A DNA stretch of 64,000 nucleotides from CAZYFH01 sp965249175 (GTDB lineage Bacteria; Acidobacteriota; Vicinamibacteria; Vicinamibacterales; UBA8438), in the NCBI GenBank assembly GCA_965249175.1, contig OZ252227.1:2604001-2668000 (forward strand). The letters run 5' to 3'. The notes below the pieces were generated by a model. The model ran no database searches. It was not told the DNA's origin and was given only the letters and a program-made list of their open reading frames with translations. Positions 42,704-52,600 of the stretch are shown piece after piece. A program made the translations under genes and the position numbers. The first letter of the stretch is position 1. Every line of letters starts with the position of its first letter.

Positions 42704-45700
42704 TCAGGTCCACGACACCGCCCCCTTTCCGCAGAGGGTCTCAATCTCCTCGGTGAGGCGCTTCGAGGGTCTGACGCGCGTCGCCACCAGTTGCGCACGT
42801 ATCCTGATCGGCGGCACCCGTCCACGCAGCTCCAGGTCGAGCGCCACCCGCCCATTGCCTTGGTGGCGGCTCAGCAACTCGGCGAGCGCCTCGAGGGTCG
42901 CGCGGTCGGCCGGTGGCGCCGCGATTTGAATGGCCATGGGTCGGCCGATCTCACCGAGGATCGCTTCAATGGGACGCACCTCCGCGGCGATCAGGCGCGC
43001 CGATTCATCATCACACTCGAACTTGCCGCGGACGACCACCAGCTTGTCCGTATCCAGCCACGCCCCATACTTTCCGTAGGCCTCGGGAAACACGACCGTC
43101 TCGAGCGTGCCGCCACGGTCTTCCAGGGTCACGACCGCCATCGGATCCCCCTTGCGCGTGCGGAGACGGCGGCACTGGTTGATGATCCCGCTCACGGTGA
43201 CCGATGCTTCCGAAGCAACGAGCGCCTCGATGCGGCGGACGCCCGCGCGCTCGAGATCGTCGCTGAACCGATCGATTGGATGTCCGCTCAGATAGAGCCC
43301 CAGCGACTCCTTCTCGAACGCAAGCTGTTGCGCCTCGGTCCACGGCGCCGCGTGTGGTAGACGCATCGTCTCCTCCCCATCGGCTCCGCCGGCATCGGAT
43401 TCGCCGAACAACTCCGTCTGCCCCTGCTCTCGGTCGCGTTGGCGCCGGCCGCCATGCTCGAGCGCCGGATCCACCGCGGCGCACAATCGGGCCCGCGCCC
43501 CGCGGGTGGCCGCCCCATTCTCGCGCGCGTTGTCGGTTGCCGGTTCGGTCTGAAGCAGTGTATCGAGTGCCCCAGCCTTGACCAGGCTCTCGAGCACCCG
43601 CTTGTTGACGAGCCGCAGGTCGACGTCCTCGCACAGCTTGTTGAGCGAGACGATCGGACCGGCGTCGCCACGCACGCCGAGGATCGATTGAATGGCGGCC
43701 CCGCCCACGTTCTTGACAGCGCCCAGGCCGAACCGCACGCCGTCCGGCGTCACCGTGAACTCGAGCGCGCTGGCGTTGAGATCGGGCGGGAGAATCGCGA
43801 CGCCCAACTCGCGGCACTCCCCCAGGTAGGTCGCGAGCTTGTCGGTGTTCTGGCTCTCGATCGTCAGGAGCGCCGCCATGAAGTGCGCGGGATAGTTCGC
43901 CTTGAGATAGGCCGTGTGATACGCGAGGAGCGCGTAGGCCGTCGAATGGCTCTTGTTGAAGCCGTACCCTGCGAAGTGCTCCATCAACTTGAAGATCTTG
44001 CTCGCTTTCGCCTGCGACAGCTTCCCCGCCACCGCGCCCTTGACGAAGCGATCTCGCTGGGCCTCCATGACGGACGCGTTCTTCTTCCCCATGGCGCTAC
44101 GCAGCACGTCGGCCTCGCCCATGGTGAAGCCGCCGAGGTCGCTCGCGATGCGCATGACTTGCTCTTGATACGCAATCACGCCGTAGGTGGGGCGCAGGAT
44201 CGGCTCGAGCTCCGGCACCTCATAGGTGATGTCGACCTTGCCGTGCTTGCGCGCGATGAAGTCGTCGATGACACCGCCGCGCAGTGGTCCAGGCCTGTAC
44301 AGCGCATTGAGCGCGATCAGGTCGTCGAAGCGCTGGGGCTTCGCCTTGCGGAGCGTCTCCCGCATGCCCGAGCTCTCGAATTGGAAGATGCCGAGTGTCT
44401 GGCCCTCACTAAACAGCTGATACGTCTTGGCGTCATCCAGCGGAAGCGCGTCCAGCGCGATGTCCGTGCCGGCGGTCTCGCGGATGTGCGCCACCGCGTC
44501 GGTGAGCAGCGTCAGAGTGCTGAGTCCGAGAAAGTCCATCTTCAAGAGCCCGACTCGCGCCACCTCCTTCCACGTCCACTGCGTTGTGATCTCGTCCTTC
44601 TGGCTCTTGTAGAGAGGCGCGAACTCGGTGATCGGCTTTGGCGCAATCACGACGCCTGCGGCATGCACGGACGCGTGCCGGGTGACCCCTTCGAGCCGGC
44701 GTGCGACATCGAGCAGCTCGCTGATGCGTTCGTCGTGCTGCTGCTGGTCCCGCAGCGCCTTGTTCTCGGCCAGCGCCTTGTCGAGTGTCATGTCGAGCGT
44801 CTGGGGGATCTGTTTCGCGACGCGGTCCACCTCGGCGTACGACAATCCAAGCGTGCGCCCGACGTCGCGCACGACGGCCCGCGCCTTCATGGTGCCAAAC
44901 GTGATGATCTGCGCGACGTTCTCGCGGCCGTACTTGCGTGTGACGTACTCGATGACCTCGCCTCGGCGCCGCTCGCAGAAGTCGATGTCGATGTCGGGTA
45001 GCTCCACACGCTCGGGATTGAGGAAGCGCTCGAAGATGAGGTCGAACTCCAAGGGATCGACGTCGGTGATCTGCAGGCAATACGCGGCGAGGCTCCCGGC
45101 CGCGGACCCGCGCCCCGGGCCGACTGGAATACCTTGCTCCCGCGCGTGGCGGATGAAGTCCCAGACAATCAAAAAGTAGCCTTCGTAGCCCATCCGCTGG
45201 ATGACGCCGATCTCGTAGTCGAGACGGCCTTCGTAGTCCGCGATCGGATGCCGGAGCAGATCGCGATCCGCGAGATCGCGGAGCCGACGAAGCCGTTCCT
45301 GAAATCCTTGCCGCACGACGTGCGCGAAGTACTCGCTCACGGTGAACGGCTCGGGGACGTCGAAGTTGGGGAGCTGGTGCTCCGTGGCGGAGAGGTCGAC
45401 GTCGCAGCGCTCGGCGATCTCGACGGTGTTGCGAAGCGCCTCGGGATGGCCGCTGAAGACCTCGGCCATTTCCTCGGCCGTCTTGAGATAGAACTGGTCC
45501 CCGTGATAGCGCAGGCGGTTGTCGTCCTGCACGTTTTTCCCTGTGCCGATGCACAGGAGGATGTCGTGCGGGTGGTGGTCGGTCTGCCGGAGGTAGTGCA
45601 CGTCGTTGGTGCAGACGAGTGGCATCCCGAGGTCGGCGGCAATCGGCTGCAATCCTTCATTCACGACGGCTTGCTCGTCGATGCCCTGGTACTGCATCTC

Positions 45701-46219
45701 GAGAAAGAAGTTCCCAGCGCCGAGGATGTCGCGGAACGACGCGGCGGCCTCGGTAGCCTTTCGGCGCTGGTCGCGCCGGACGTGGGTCGCGACCTCACCC
45801 TTCAGACAGCTGCTGAGGCCGATGAGCCCCGATGCATGCTGGGCGAGGAGCTCCTTGTCGATGCGCGGCTTGTAATAGAAGCCTTCCGTGTAGCCGGCCG
45901 ACACGAGCTTGATGAGGTTGTGATAGCCGACCCGATTGCTCGCCAGCAGCACCAGATGATTCGCGGTTTCTCCCGGGACGCCGCTCCTGGCGTGTCGACT
46001 GCCGTTGGCGACGTAGACCTCACAGCCGATGATGGGCTTGATCCCACGTTGCCGCGCCTGATCATGGAACGCGATCGTCGAGAAGAGGTTCCCGTGCTCC
46101 GTCACCGCGACCGCCGGCATCCCGAGCGTCTGGACCTGATCCAACAGCTCGCCGATGCGACAGGCGCCGTCGAGGAGTGAGTACTCCGTGTGCAGGTGCA
46201 GGTGGACGAACTCAGACAT
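42704..46219 (-). CDS. dnaE: DNA polymerase III alpha subunit
   Basis: The replicative polymerase. The 1171 residues begin with the PHP domain (EFVHLHLHTEYSLLDGACRI). The polymerase palm has ELPDIDIDFCERRRGEVIEY (catalytic Asp residues near 405-409). HASVHAAGVVIAPKPI and GYGFNKSHSTAYALLAYHTA follow. An OB domain near residue 1010 (VTVSGIINQCRRLRTRKGDP) and a C-terminal tau-binding region complete it. It is 21 bp downstream of guaA. Confidence 0.96.
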   Translation of the reverse strand: MSEFVHLHLHTEYSLLDGACRIGELLDQVQTLGMPAVAVTEHGNLFSTIAFHDQARQRGIKPIIGCEVYVANGSRHARSGVPGETANHLVLLASNRVGYHNLIKLVSAGYTEGFYYKPRIDKELLAQHASGLIGLSSCLKGEVATHVRRDQRRKATEAAASFRDILGAGNFFLEMQYQGIDEQAVVNEGLQPIAADLGMPLVCTNDVHYLRQTDHHPHDILLCIGTGKNVQDDNRLRYHGDQFYLKTAEEMAEVFSGHPEALRNTVEIAERCDVDLSATEHQLPNFDVPEPFTVSEYFAHVVRQGFQERLRRLRDLADRDLLRHPIADYEGRLDYEIGVIQRMGYEGYFLIVWDFIRHAREQGIPVGPGRGSAAGSLAAYCLQITDVDPLEFDLIFERFLNPERVELPDIDIDFCERRRGEVIEYVTRKYGRENVAQIITFGTMKARAVVRDVGRTLGLSYAEVDRVAKQIPQTLDMTLDKALAENKALRDQQQHDERISELLDVARRLEGVTRHASVHAAGVVIAPKPITEFAPLYKSQKDEITTQWTWKEVARVGLLKMDFLGLSTLTLLTDAVAHIRETAGTDIALDALPLDDAKTYQLFSEGQTLGIFQFESSGMRETLRKAKPQRFDDLIALNALYRPGPLRGGVIDDFIARKHGKVDITYEVPELEPILRPTYGVIAYQEQVMRIASDLGGFTMGEADVLRSAMGKKNASVMEAQRDRFVKGAVAGKLSQAKASKIFKLMEHFAGYGFNKSHSTAYALLAYHTAYLKANYPAHFMAALLTIESQNTDKLATYLGECRELGVAILPPDLNASALEFTVTPDGVRFGLGAVKNVGGAAIQSILGVRGDAGPIVSLNKLCEDVDLRLVNKRVLESLVKAGALDTLLQTEPATDNARENGAATRGARARLCAAVDPALEHGGRRQRDREQGQTELFGESDAGGADGEETMRLPHAAPWTEAQQLAFEKESLGLYLSGHPIDRFSDDLERAGVRRIEALVASEASVTVSGIINQCRRLRTRKGDPMAVVTLEDRGGTLETVVFPEAYGKYGAWLDTDKLVVVRGKFECDDESARLIAAEVRPIEAILGEIGRPMAIQIAAPPADRATLEALAELLSRHQGNGRVALDLELRGRVPPIRIRAQLVATRVRPSKRLTEEIETLCGKGAVSWT

Positions 46220-46240
46220 CGTCTCGCCTCGGGGCGCGGC

Positions 46241-47782
46241 TCACTCCCATTCGATGGTCGACGGCGGCTTCGAGCTGATGTCGTAGACGACCCGATTGAT
46301 CCCGGTGACCTCGTTGACTATCCGCGACGCGAGTGTCGCGAGTAGCTCGTTCGGCAAGCGCGCCCAATCGGCGGTCATGCCGTCGCGGCTCTCGACAGCG
46401 CGGATGGCGAGCGTCGACTCGTAGGTCCGCTCGTCCCCCATCACGCCGACGCTCCGCACCGGGAGCAACACCGCGAATGACTGCCACAGCGTTCGATACA
46501 AGCCCGCGCGACGGACTTCCTCGACCACGATGGCATCCGCCGCGCGCAGCAGCTCGAGACGCTCGCGCGTCACGTCGCCCAGAATGCGCACCGCGAGACC
46601 GGGACCAGGAAACGGCTGGCGCCAGACGAACTCGTCTGCGAGCCCGAGCTCGCGTCCCAGCGTGCGCACCTCGTCCTTGAAGAGCTCTCGTAGCGGCTCA
46701 ACGAGACGGAACCGGAGACGCTCCGGTAGCCCGCCGACGTTGTGGTGGCTCTTGATGGCCGCAGACGGGCCGACGACGGAGACGCTCTCGATGACGTCCG
46801 GATAGAGCGTGCCCTGCGCGAGAAAATCGAATGAGCCCAATCTGGCGGCCACGGCCTCGAATACCTCGATGAACGCCGCGCCGATGATCTTGCGTTTGCG
46901 TTCGGGATCCGTGACGCCCGCGAGCCGGTCGAGGAACAGGTCCGTTGCGTCCTCGAAGACCACGGGGAGTTGCATCTTCCCGGCGAACCGTTCCCGCACC
47001 TGCGCAGCCTCATTGCGGCGGAGCACGCCGTTGTCGACGAAGATGCAGGTCAGTCGATCGCCGATGGCGCGGTGCACGAGCAGGGCCGCGACCGTCGAAT
47101 CGACGCCGCCGCTCAGTCCGCACACCACGCGGCCGTCCTCGCCTACCATGGACCGAACACGCGCCGTCGCCTCCTCGGCGAACGAGGCCATCGTCCAGTC
47201 GCCGTTGCACCCGCAGACCTGCCGCGCGAAGTTTCGGAGAATCGCCGTCCCGTGCGCCGTATGCGCGACCTCAGGATGAAACAGGAGCGCGTAGAGCCCG
47301 CGGTCGGGATCCGCCATGGCGGCCACCGGCGCGTTGGCACTCGTGCCGAGGACGGTGAAGCCCGGTGGCGTGGCCGTGACGAGATCGCCGTGACTGGCCC
47401 ACACCCGGAGCTCCTGGGGCACGCCGGAGAACAGGGTGCCTTCGATATCGACGCTGATGGTCGCGTGTCCGTATTCGCGCTCCGGCGCACGCGCCACCGT
47501 CCCGCCAAGGGCGTCGGTCATCGCCTGCATGCCGTAGCAGATCCCCAGCACCGGCACGCCGCACTCAAAGATCGCGGAGTCGCACCGAGGGGCGCCGGGA
47601 TCGGACAGGCTTGCCGGACCACCGGACAGGATGAGACCCGCCGCCTGCTTGGCTCGGATCTCATCGACGGTGGTGCTGAACGGGAGGATTTCCGAATAGA
47701 TCGAGAGCTCGCGTAGCCGCCGAGCGATCAGCTGTGTGTATTGCGAGCCGAAATCAAGAACCAGAATCGTTTGATGGCTCAC
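46241..47782 (-). CDS. guaA: GMP synthase (glutamine-hydrolysing)
   Basis: Converts XMP to GMP. The 513 residues combine a class I glutamine amidotransferase domain (VLDFGSQYTQLIARRLREL, catalytic Cys in GICYGMQAM, His/Glu in LFHPEVAHTAHG) with an ATP pyrophosphatase domain (VVCGLSGGVDSTVAALLVHR). The C-terminal dimerisation domain ends YDISSKPPSTIEWE, the usual family end. It is divergent from the BamB-like gene. Confidence 0.97.
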   Translation of the reverse strand: MSHQTILVLDFGSQYTQLIARRLRELSIYSEILPFSTTVDEIRAKQAAGLILSGGPASLSDPGAPRCDSAIFECGVPVLGICYGMQAMTDALGGTVARAPEREYGHATISVDIEGTLFSGVPQELRVWASHGDLVTATPPGFTVLGTSANAPVAAMADPDRGLYALLFHPEVAHTAHGTAILRNFARQVCGCNGDWTMASFAEEATARVRSMVGEDGRVVCGLSGGVDSTVAALLVHRAIGDRLTCIFVDNGVLRRNEAAQVRERFAGKMQLPVVFEDATDLFLDRLAGVTDPERKRKIIGAAFIEVFEAVAARLGSFDFLAQGTLYPDVIESVSVVGPSAAIKSHHNVGGLPERLRFRLVEPLRELFKDEVRTLGRELGLADEFVWRQPFPGPGLAVRILGDVTRERLELLRAADAIVVEEVRRAGLYRTLWQSFAVLLPVRSVGVMGDERTYESTLAIRAVESRDGMTADWARLPNELLATLASRIVNEVTGINRVVYDISSKPPSTIEWE

Positions 47783-47852
47783 GCCGGTGTTCGGTATTCG
47801 TGATCGGTGGGATCGTGGAAGGACCCTGATCGAATGCCGATATTATAACGAT

Positions 47853-49358
47853 GTGACCGCTCGGCACGCGACAGTTCGACATCACCCCGCCAAGCCATGG
47901 CGCGGCCCATCGACGGCGCGCCGCATCGCGACCAGTGTGCTCGCCGTCTTGTGCGGAGCGACGGTCGCTGGCAACGATGACACCCCACGCGGGCCATCAC
48001 GGATCTTTCCACTTAAAGTCGCCTGGTCCACCGATTTGGGCGGCGGCCCTAATCACGAAGCCGCGTACGAACCGACGCGAGCGTATGTCGCGCTCAGGGA
48101 CGGCTCGCTGGTGGCTGTCGATCTCGAGCGTGGTGACATTCTCTGGTCCGTGGCCCAGCCGACCGACCATCCACCGGTCATCGGTGACGGTCTCGTCATC
48201 GTCGCTCGCGATCGAGAGGTCGTCGGGCTTCGTGCAGGCGATGCGCGCGAGCTCTGGAGCCTCGACACTGGCTCCCCCGTGAGCGCGGCCCCGCTCTGGA
48301 CGAGCGGATGGCTCGTGCTGGGGCTCGCCAGCGGTGACGTGGTCGTCATACGCGGTTTTGACGGACATGAGTTGTGGCGGCGTCCGCTCGGCGGGACGTT
48401 GCTGATGCGCCCCGCGATCGCGGGCGGGCGTTTATACGTTCCCGTCGAAGAAGGGCGGATCGCGGTGTTCGAGCTCGCCGATGGGAGCCAGGTCTGGGAG
48501 CGGGCGCTGGGTGGAAGCCCGCGCGACCTGCTCCCCCTCGACGCTCTGTTTGTCGGGTCGACCGACAATTACCTCTATCGTCTCTCGATCGACGACGGTG
48601 GCGTTGACTGGCAAATGCGGACTGGCGGTGATGTGATCGGTGCTCCCAGCGTCGACGCGGAGCGCGTGTACTTCCTGGCGCTCGACAACATCCTGCGGGC
48701 GCTCGATCGCACGAGTGGGGTCCAGCAATGGCGCCAGCCGCTCGCCGGGCGACCGACCGCCGGGCCGGCGCTGGTTGGAGATCTGCTGGTCGTCGCCGGA
48801 CTCTCGCCGGAGATCCTCATGATCGATGCGGCCACCGGAAGACCTGGCGGACGCTACGAGGTCGACGGGGAGTTGGGGGCGCAACCCTATGCCCTCCCGG
48901 AATTGCCGGCGGTCGGCACTCGCATGGTCGTGATCACCGGCGACGGACGGGTGGTCGGCCTGGCGCGCGGTGCAGGACCCGACCGTCTGACGTTGGCGTT
49001 CCCGCCGGCCCCATTCCTGCCGCAACCCGCGCGACTGACGCTCGCTGACCTGATCGTCGTCGACACCCCGCCACTAGCGTGGGTGCCGCCGGTCATCACC
49101 GGGCCCAGGGCCACGAGGGCCAGCGGTCGGAGCGTTCAGCTCGGTGCGTTTCGGGATCCCGCCGGAGCCGAGGCGCTGGCCAACCGATTGATCGATGCCG
49201 GGTTCGAGGCGTATGTCGTGGAGCCGCCGGATGACGAACCAACCGGCCTTCACGTGGTTCGCGTAGGCGACAACCTGGGACGTCTCGCGGCCGAACAGCT
49301 CGCCGAGCGCCTGGAGCGCGAGGAGCAGCTCGAGACGCTCATCGTCGAACCGCGGTGA
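47853..49358 (+). CDS. BamB-like PQQ-repeat propeller fused to a SPOR domain
   Basis: From GTG 47853 about 501 residues. A signal-like helix (RRIATSVLAVLCGATVAGND) is followed by PQQ-type propeller blades: SLVAVDLERGDILWSVAQPT, VVGLRAGDARELWSLDTGSP, RIAVFELADGSQVWERALGG and NILRALDRTSGVQQWRQPLA. The last 80 residues are a SPOR domain (RSVQLGAFRDPAGAEALANR), which binds glycan-rich septal peptidoglycan. BamB proteins assist beta-barrel insertion. The fusion suggests an envelope scaffold near division sites, an inference. The start is uncertain; earlier in-frame codons exist to 47787. Confidence 0.8.
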   Translation: MTARHATVRHHPAKPWRGPSTARRIATSVLAVLCGATVAGNDDTPRGPSRIFPLKVAWSTDLGGGPNHEAAYEPTRAYVALRDGSLVAVDLERGDILWSVAQPTDHPPVIGDGLVIVARDREVVGLRAGDARELWSLDTGSPVSAAPLWTSGWLVLGLASGDVVVIRGFDGHELWRRPLGGTLLMRPAIAGGRLYVPVEEGRIAVFELADGSQVWERALGGSPRDLLPLDALFVGSTDNYLYRLSIDDGGVDWQMRTGGDVIGAPSVDAERVYFLALDNILRALDRTSGVQQWRQPLAGRPTAGPALVGDLLVVAGLSPEILMIDAATGRPGGRYEVDGELGAQPYALPELPAVGTRMVVITGDGRVVGLARGAGPDRLTLAFPPAPFLPQPARLTLADLIVVDTPPLAWVPPVITGPRATRASGRSVQLGAFRDPAGAEALANRLIDAGFEAYVVEPPDDEPTGLHVVRVGDNLGRLAAEQLAERLEREEQLETLIVEPR

Positions 49359-49590
49359 ACAAGAGCGAGGGGATGTGACGTCCTCCCGGCGTGCGAGCCG
49401 TCCCCGCCGGAGCACACCTCGACGGTCCGATCCGCCACTGCGCACCGCGTTGCCGGCCTCAGCCCATGGCGCAGCCCCAGGCATTGACTTTGCAGTGACC
49501 GCTGGTATTCCGAGTCCGCTTGAATCCTCTATGCGGCACGAAATGCGGCACGAAGCGAGAGCTTCGTACCTGCTGCAGTCCTCAGCACAC

Positions 49591-49687
49591 AGCCAAGGCG
49601 CGCACAGCGCGCCTCGCGGCCGCGGAGTGGGGCTCTCGGGGTCCCCGCGGAGCGGCCGCGGGGGGTTCGGGGCAAAGCCCCGTCTAA
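49591..49687 (+). repeat. Repeat family B, copy 1
   Basis: About 97 bp made of three stacked palindromes: GGCGCGC...GCGCGCC, a long CGCGGCCGC...GCGGCCGCG and GGGGCAAAGCCCC. It ends at 49687, one base before the histidine kinase start, so it overlaps the ribosome-binding region. The 49359-49590 stretch before it holds no gene; TTGACT and TATTCC (near 49488-49515) could be a weak promoter. Confidence 0.78.
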
Positions 49688-49688
49688 C

Positions 49689-52600
49689 GTGATGACTGTA
49701 GACGCGTCCCGCTGGCGCCGGCTTGCTGTGCTCGCGACCGCAGCCGCCATCGTGATCAGTGTCGGGGGGTGGCTACGCGAGTACGTACGATTCGGGACGT
49801 CCATCGCGTCCGCGCAAGCCCGCGTGGAACGCCGGGTCCGTGCGCAGTTCGCGGGCATCATGTCGGCGACGGAGCGATCCGCGATCAATCTTGCGAGCGC
49901 ATCGTCTCTCGTCGATGCGCTCACCGGCGACCGGGCCGCGCTTGGCCGGCTCTTTGACCGGGCCCGCGCGGCCGTGGGCGGGGCGGACGAGCCAGCCGCC
50001 CTCACGGTGTATGACAGCTCGGGGATGGCTCGTGCCTGGGCCGGTCGGCCGTCGGAGATCCCACGTGATCGGATTGTCGGGGTCTCCGCATTCTTTGTCA
50101 CTCCCAGCCCGCTGGGTCTCCGACTCGTCTACGTCGAGCCGATCGACGTCGCCGGTCGGGAGGGCGCGGGGCCGAGTCCCGCCCGCGTAGGGTCCGTCGC
50201 TGCCGAGTGGGTGCTCTCGTCCGCGGTCGGCCTCGACGCGGTCACGGACGGTTTCCGCCTCGATTCGACCGCCGGGCCGGTCAGGCTCAGCACGACCGAC
50301 ATGGGAGGCGGCCCGCGAGCGCCTGGCGCCTTCGTACTGCGTGACGCGGCCGGGCAGGTGCTGCTCGAAGCCGAGGCGACAGCCGATGATCTCGAGGCGT
50401 CGCGGAGCGAACTGCGACGTGCGGTGCGTGACCTGCTGCTGGCCGTCGTCGCTCTCGTGCTCGCGCTGGCGGCACTCCCGGAGCTGTCGCGCGCGGCCGT
50501 GCTCCGGAGCCGGAGCGCGATCCTGTGGACCACAATCCTTGCAACGCTGACACTTGGCGTCGCCGCGGCGATGTGGTGGACGGCAAGTACGCCGGGGCCG
50601 GCGCGATGGGGGGTCTTCTCCTCCGACGCGTATGCATCGATGCGGGTTCCCACGCTACTCCGCTCGCCCGCGGATCTGCTGCTGCTGGGGCTATTGCTGG
50701 TTGTCGTAGCCGCGACCGCGACACGGTTTACCCACTTCGCCCGCCTCGCCTGGCGTCCCCGTCAACGTGCCCGAGCCGACACCATGCTGTCCCTCGCGGC
50801 CGACGTGGGCGCAGGCGCAGTGCTGGCGCTCGTGGTGGCGGGCTTCGAGTTCCTGCTCGAGGACACCGTCGCGGGGACGGTCGTCGACGTGCTGCATCCC
50901 TCGCTGCAACCGGTCGACTCCGCGCGGCTTGGTCTTCTCCTCGGGCTCCTGCTCTCGGCTGTGGCAACGGTATGGATTGGCGTGGCGGTCTTGCTCGCGG
51001 CCCGTGCACGATGGGGACGGCGTGCGACGGGACCACCCGCGCTCGCGCTGATTGCCTGGACGATACCCGGTGTGGTCGTGGCCGGTGCCACGGGTCTCCC
51101 GACGTGGCCCTATCTGGCCATGCTCGCCGGCTGTGTCGGCGCCACGCTCCCCGCGCGCCGCGTCCGGCCATCGCTCCGCCATGGATCCCAAGCGGGACGC
51201 TTGGTCATTCTGCTCGGGGCCATCATGGTCCCGGCACTGCTCGCCTACCCGTCGGTGTTGCACTACGGCATTGACGCGAAGCGACGTGTCGTGGAGGTGC
51301 AATACGCCGAGCAGGCCGCGGATCAGCCCGAGGCCCTGCTTGGCTTCCTGACGCAAGCGCTCGCCGAAGTCGATGATGCCTTCACCGCGCGCGCGACGGT
51401 TGGGGTCGCGGGACCACCGCTACTCGCCAACCAACCCGACACGGACCAGGCATTCCTCATCTGGCGACAGACCGAGCTCGCGCGGCAGCGCCTGACGTCG
51501 GCGGTAGAGTTGTATGGTCCGAGCGGCGCACTGCTCAGTCGGTTCGCTCTCAATGTCCCCGAGTACGGGGCGGTGGATCGAGAAGACCTCGGCGCGGCAT
51601 GCGAGTGGGACGTGTTCGGCGAAGTCCTGCCGTTCGGGTCTCAAGAGCGGAACTTCCTCCATGCCGAGCGCGGTATGTGTGAATCGCCGGTCGGCGACGA
51701 GGATGGCGGCCGGGGCAACGCGCGGAGCGGGGGCGCCATCGTCGTCCACGTCGCCCTCGACTACGAGCCGCGACCGTTCATGACGTCGCGGAGTCCGTAT
51801 GTCGAGCTGCTGCGCACGCTGCCCGGTCCGCCACTGCGTGGCCGCGTCGGTCAGGACGTCGACCTGGCGACGTATGGCTGGGATCTGAGCCCCTTGTTCG
51901 CGTCCGGTCAGGTCGGATGGCCGATCGATGACAGGCTCTTCGATCGTGTCTACGCGTCGCGCGAGCCGTTTTGGGCGCGACGTCGCTCGGGTGGACGAGA
52001 CTACGACGTTTACTTCGTGAACAACCGGGTTGGCATCTACGCCCTGGGGTATCCGGTATCGACCATCTTCGACCACCTCGTCCGGCTCGCCGAAACGGCG
52101 GCGCTCGTCGGGCTGGCATTCCTGTTGTGGATCGCCGCGCTGACGTGCGCGGCGCCGTTCGGTCTGGGCCGCTATCGTTTCGGGCCCGAGCTCTGGCGGG
52201 AAATCCGCACCAGCTTCTACCGCCGGCTCTTTCTCGCCTTCGTGGCCATTGCGGTCATCCCCGTCATCGTGCTGGCCTTCCTGATCCGGAGCTATTTCAC
52301 CGCGCAGCTGCGGCACGATGTCGAGGCCGGTGCCGCGCGCACCGCCGTCGTCGCTCAGCGCGTCATCGAGGAGCTCCAGCAGGCGACTGACCAGCCGGGC
52401 GTCGTCATCAACGACGATACGCTCGTGTTCGTCAGTCAAGTGATCGATCAGGACGTCAACATCTTCGAAGGGCCGCAGCTCGTCGCGACGAGCGAGCGTG
52501 ACCTCTTCGCCTCTGGTCTCCTGCCCACCAGAACGCCAGACGCAGTGTACGACGCCATTTCGCTCGACCAGGCGCCGACGTTTGTCGCGGAGGACCGGAT

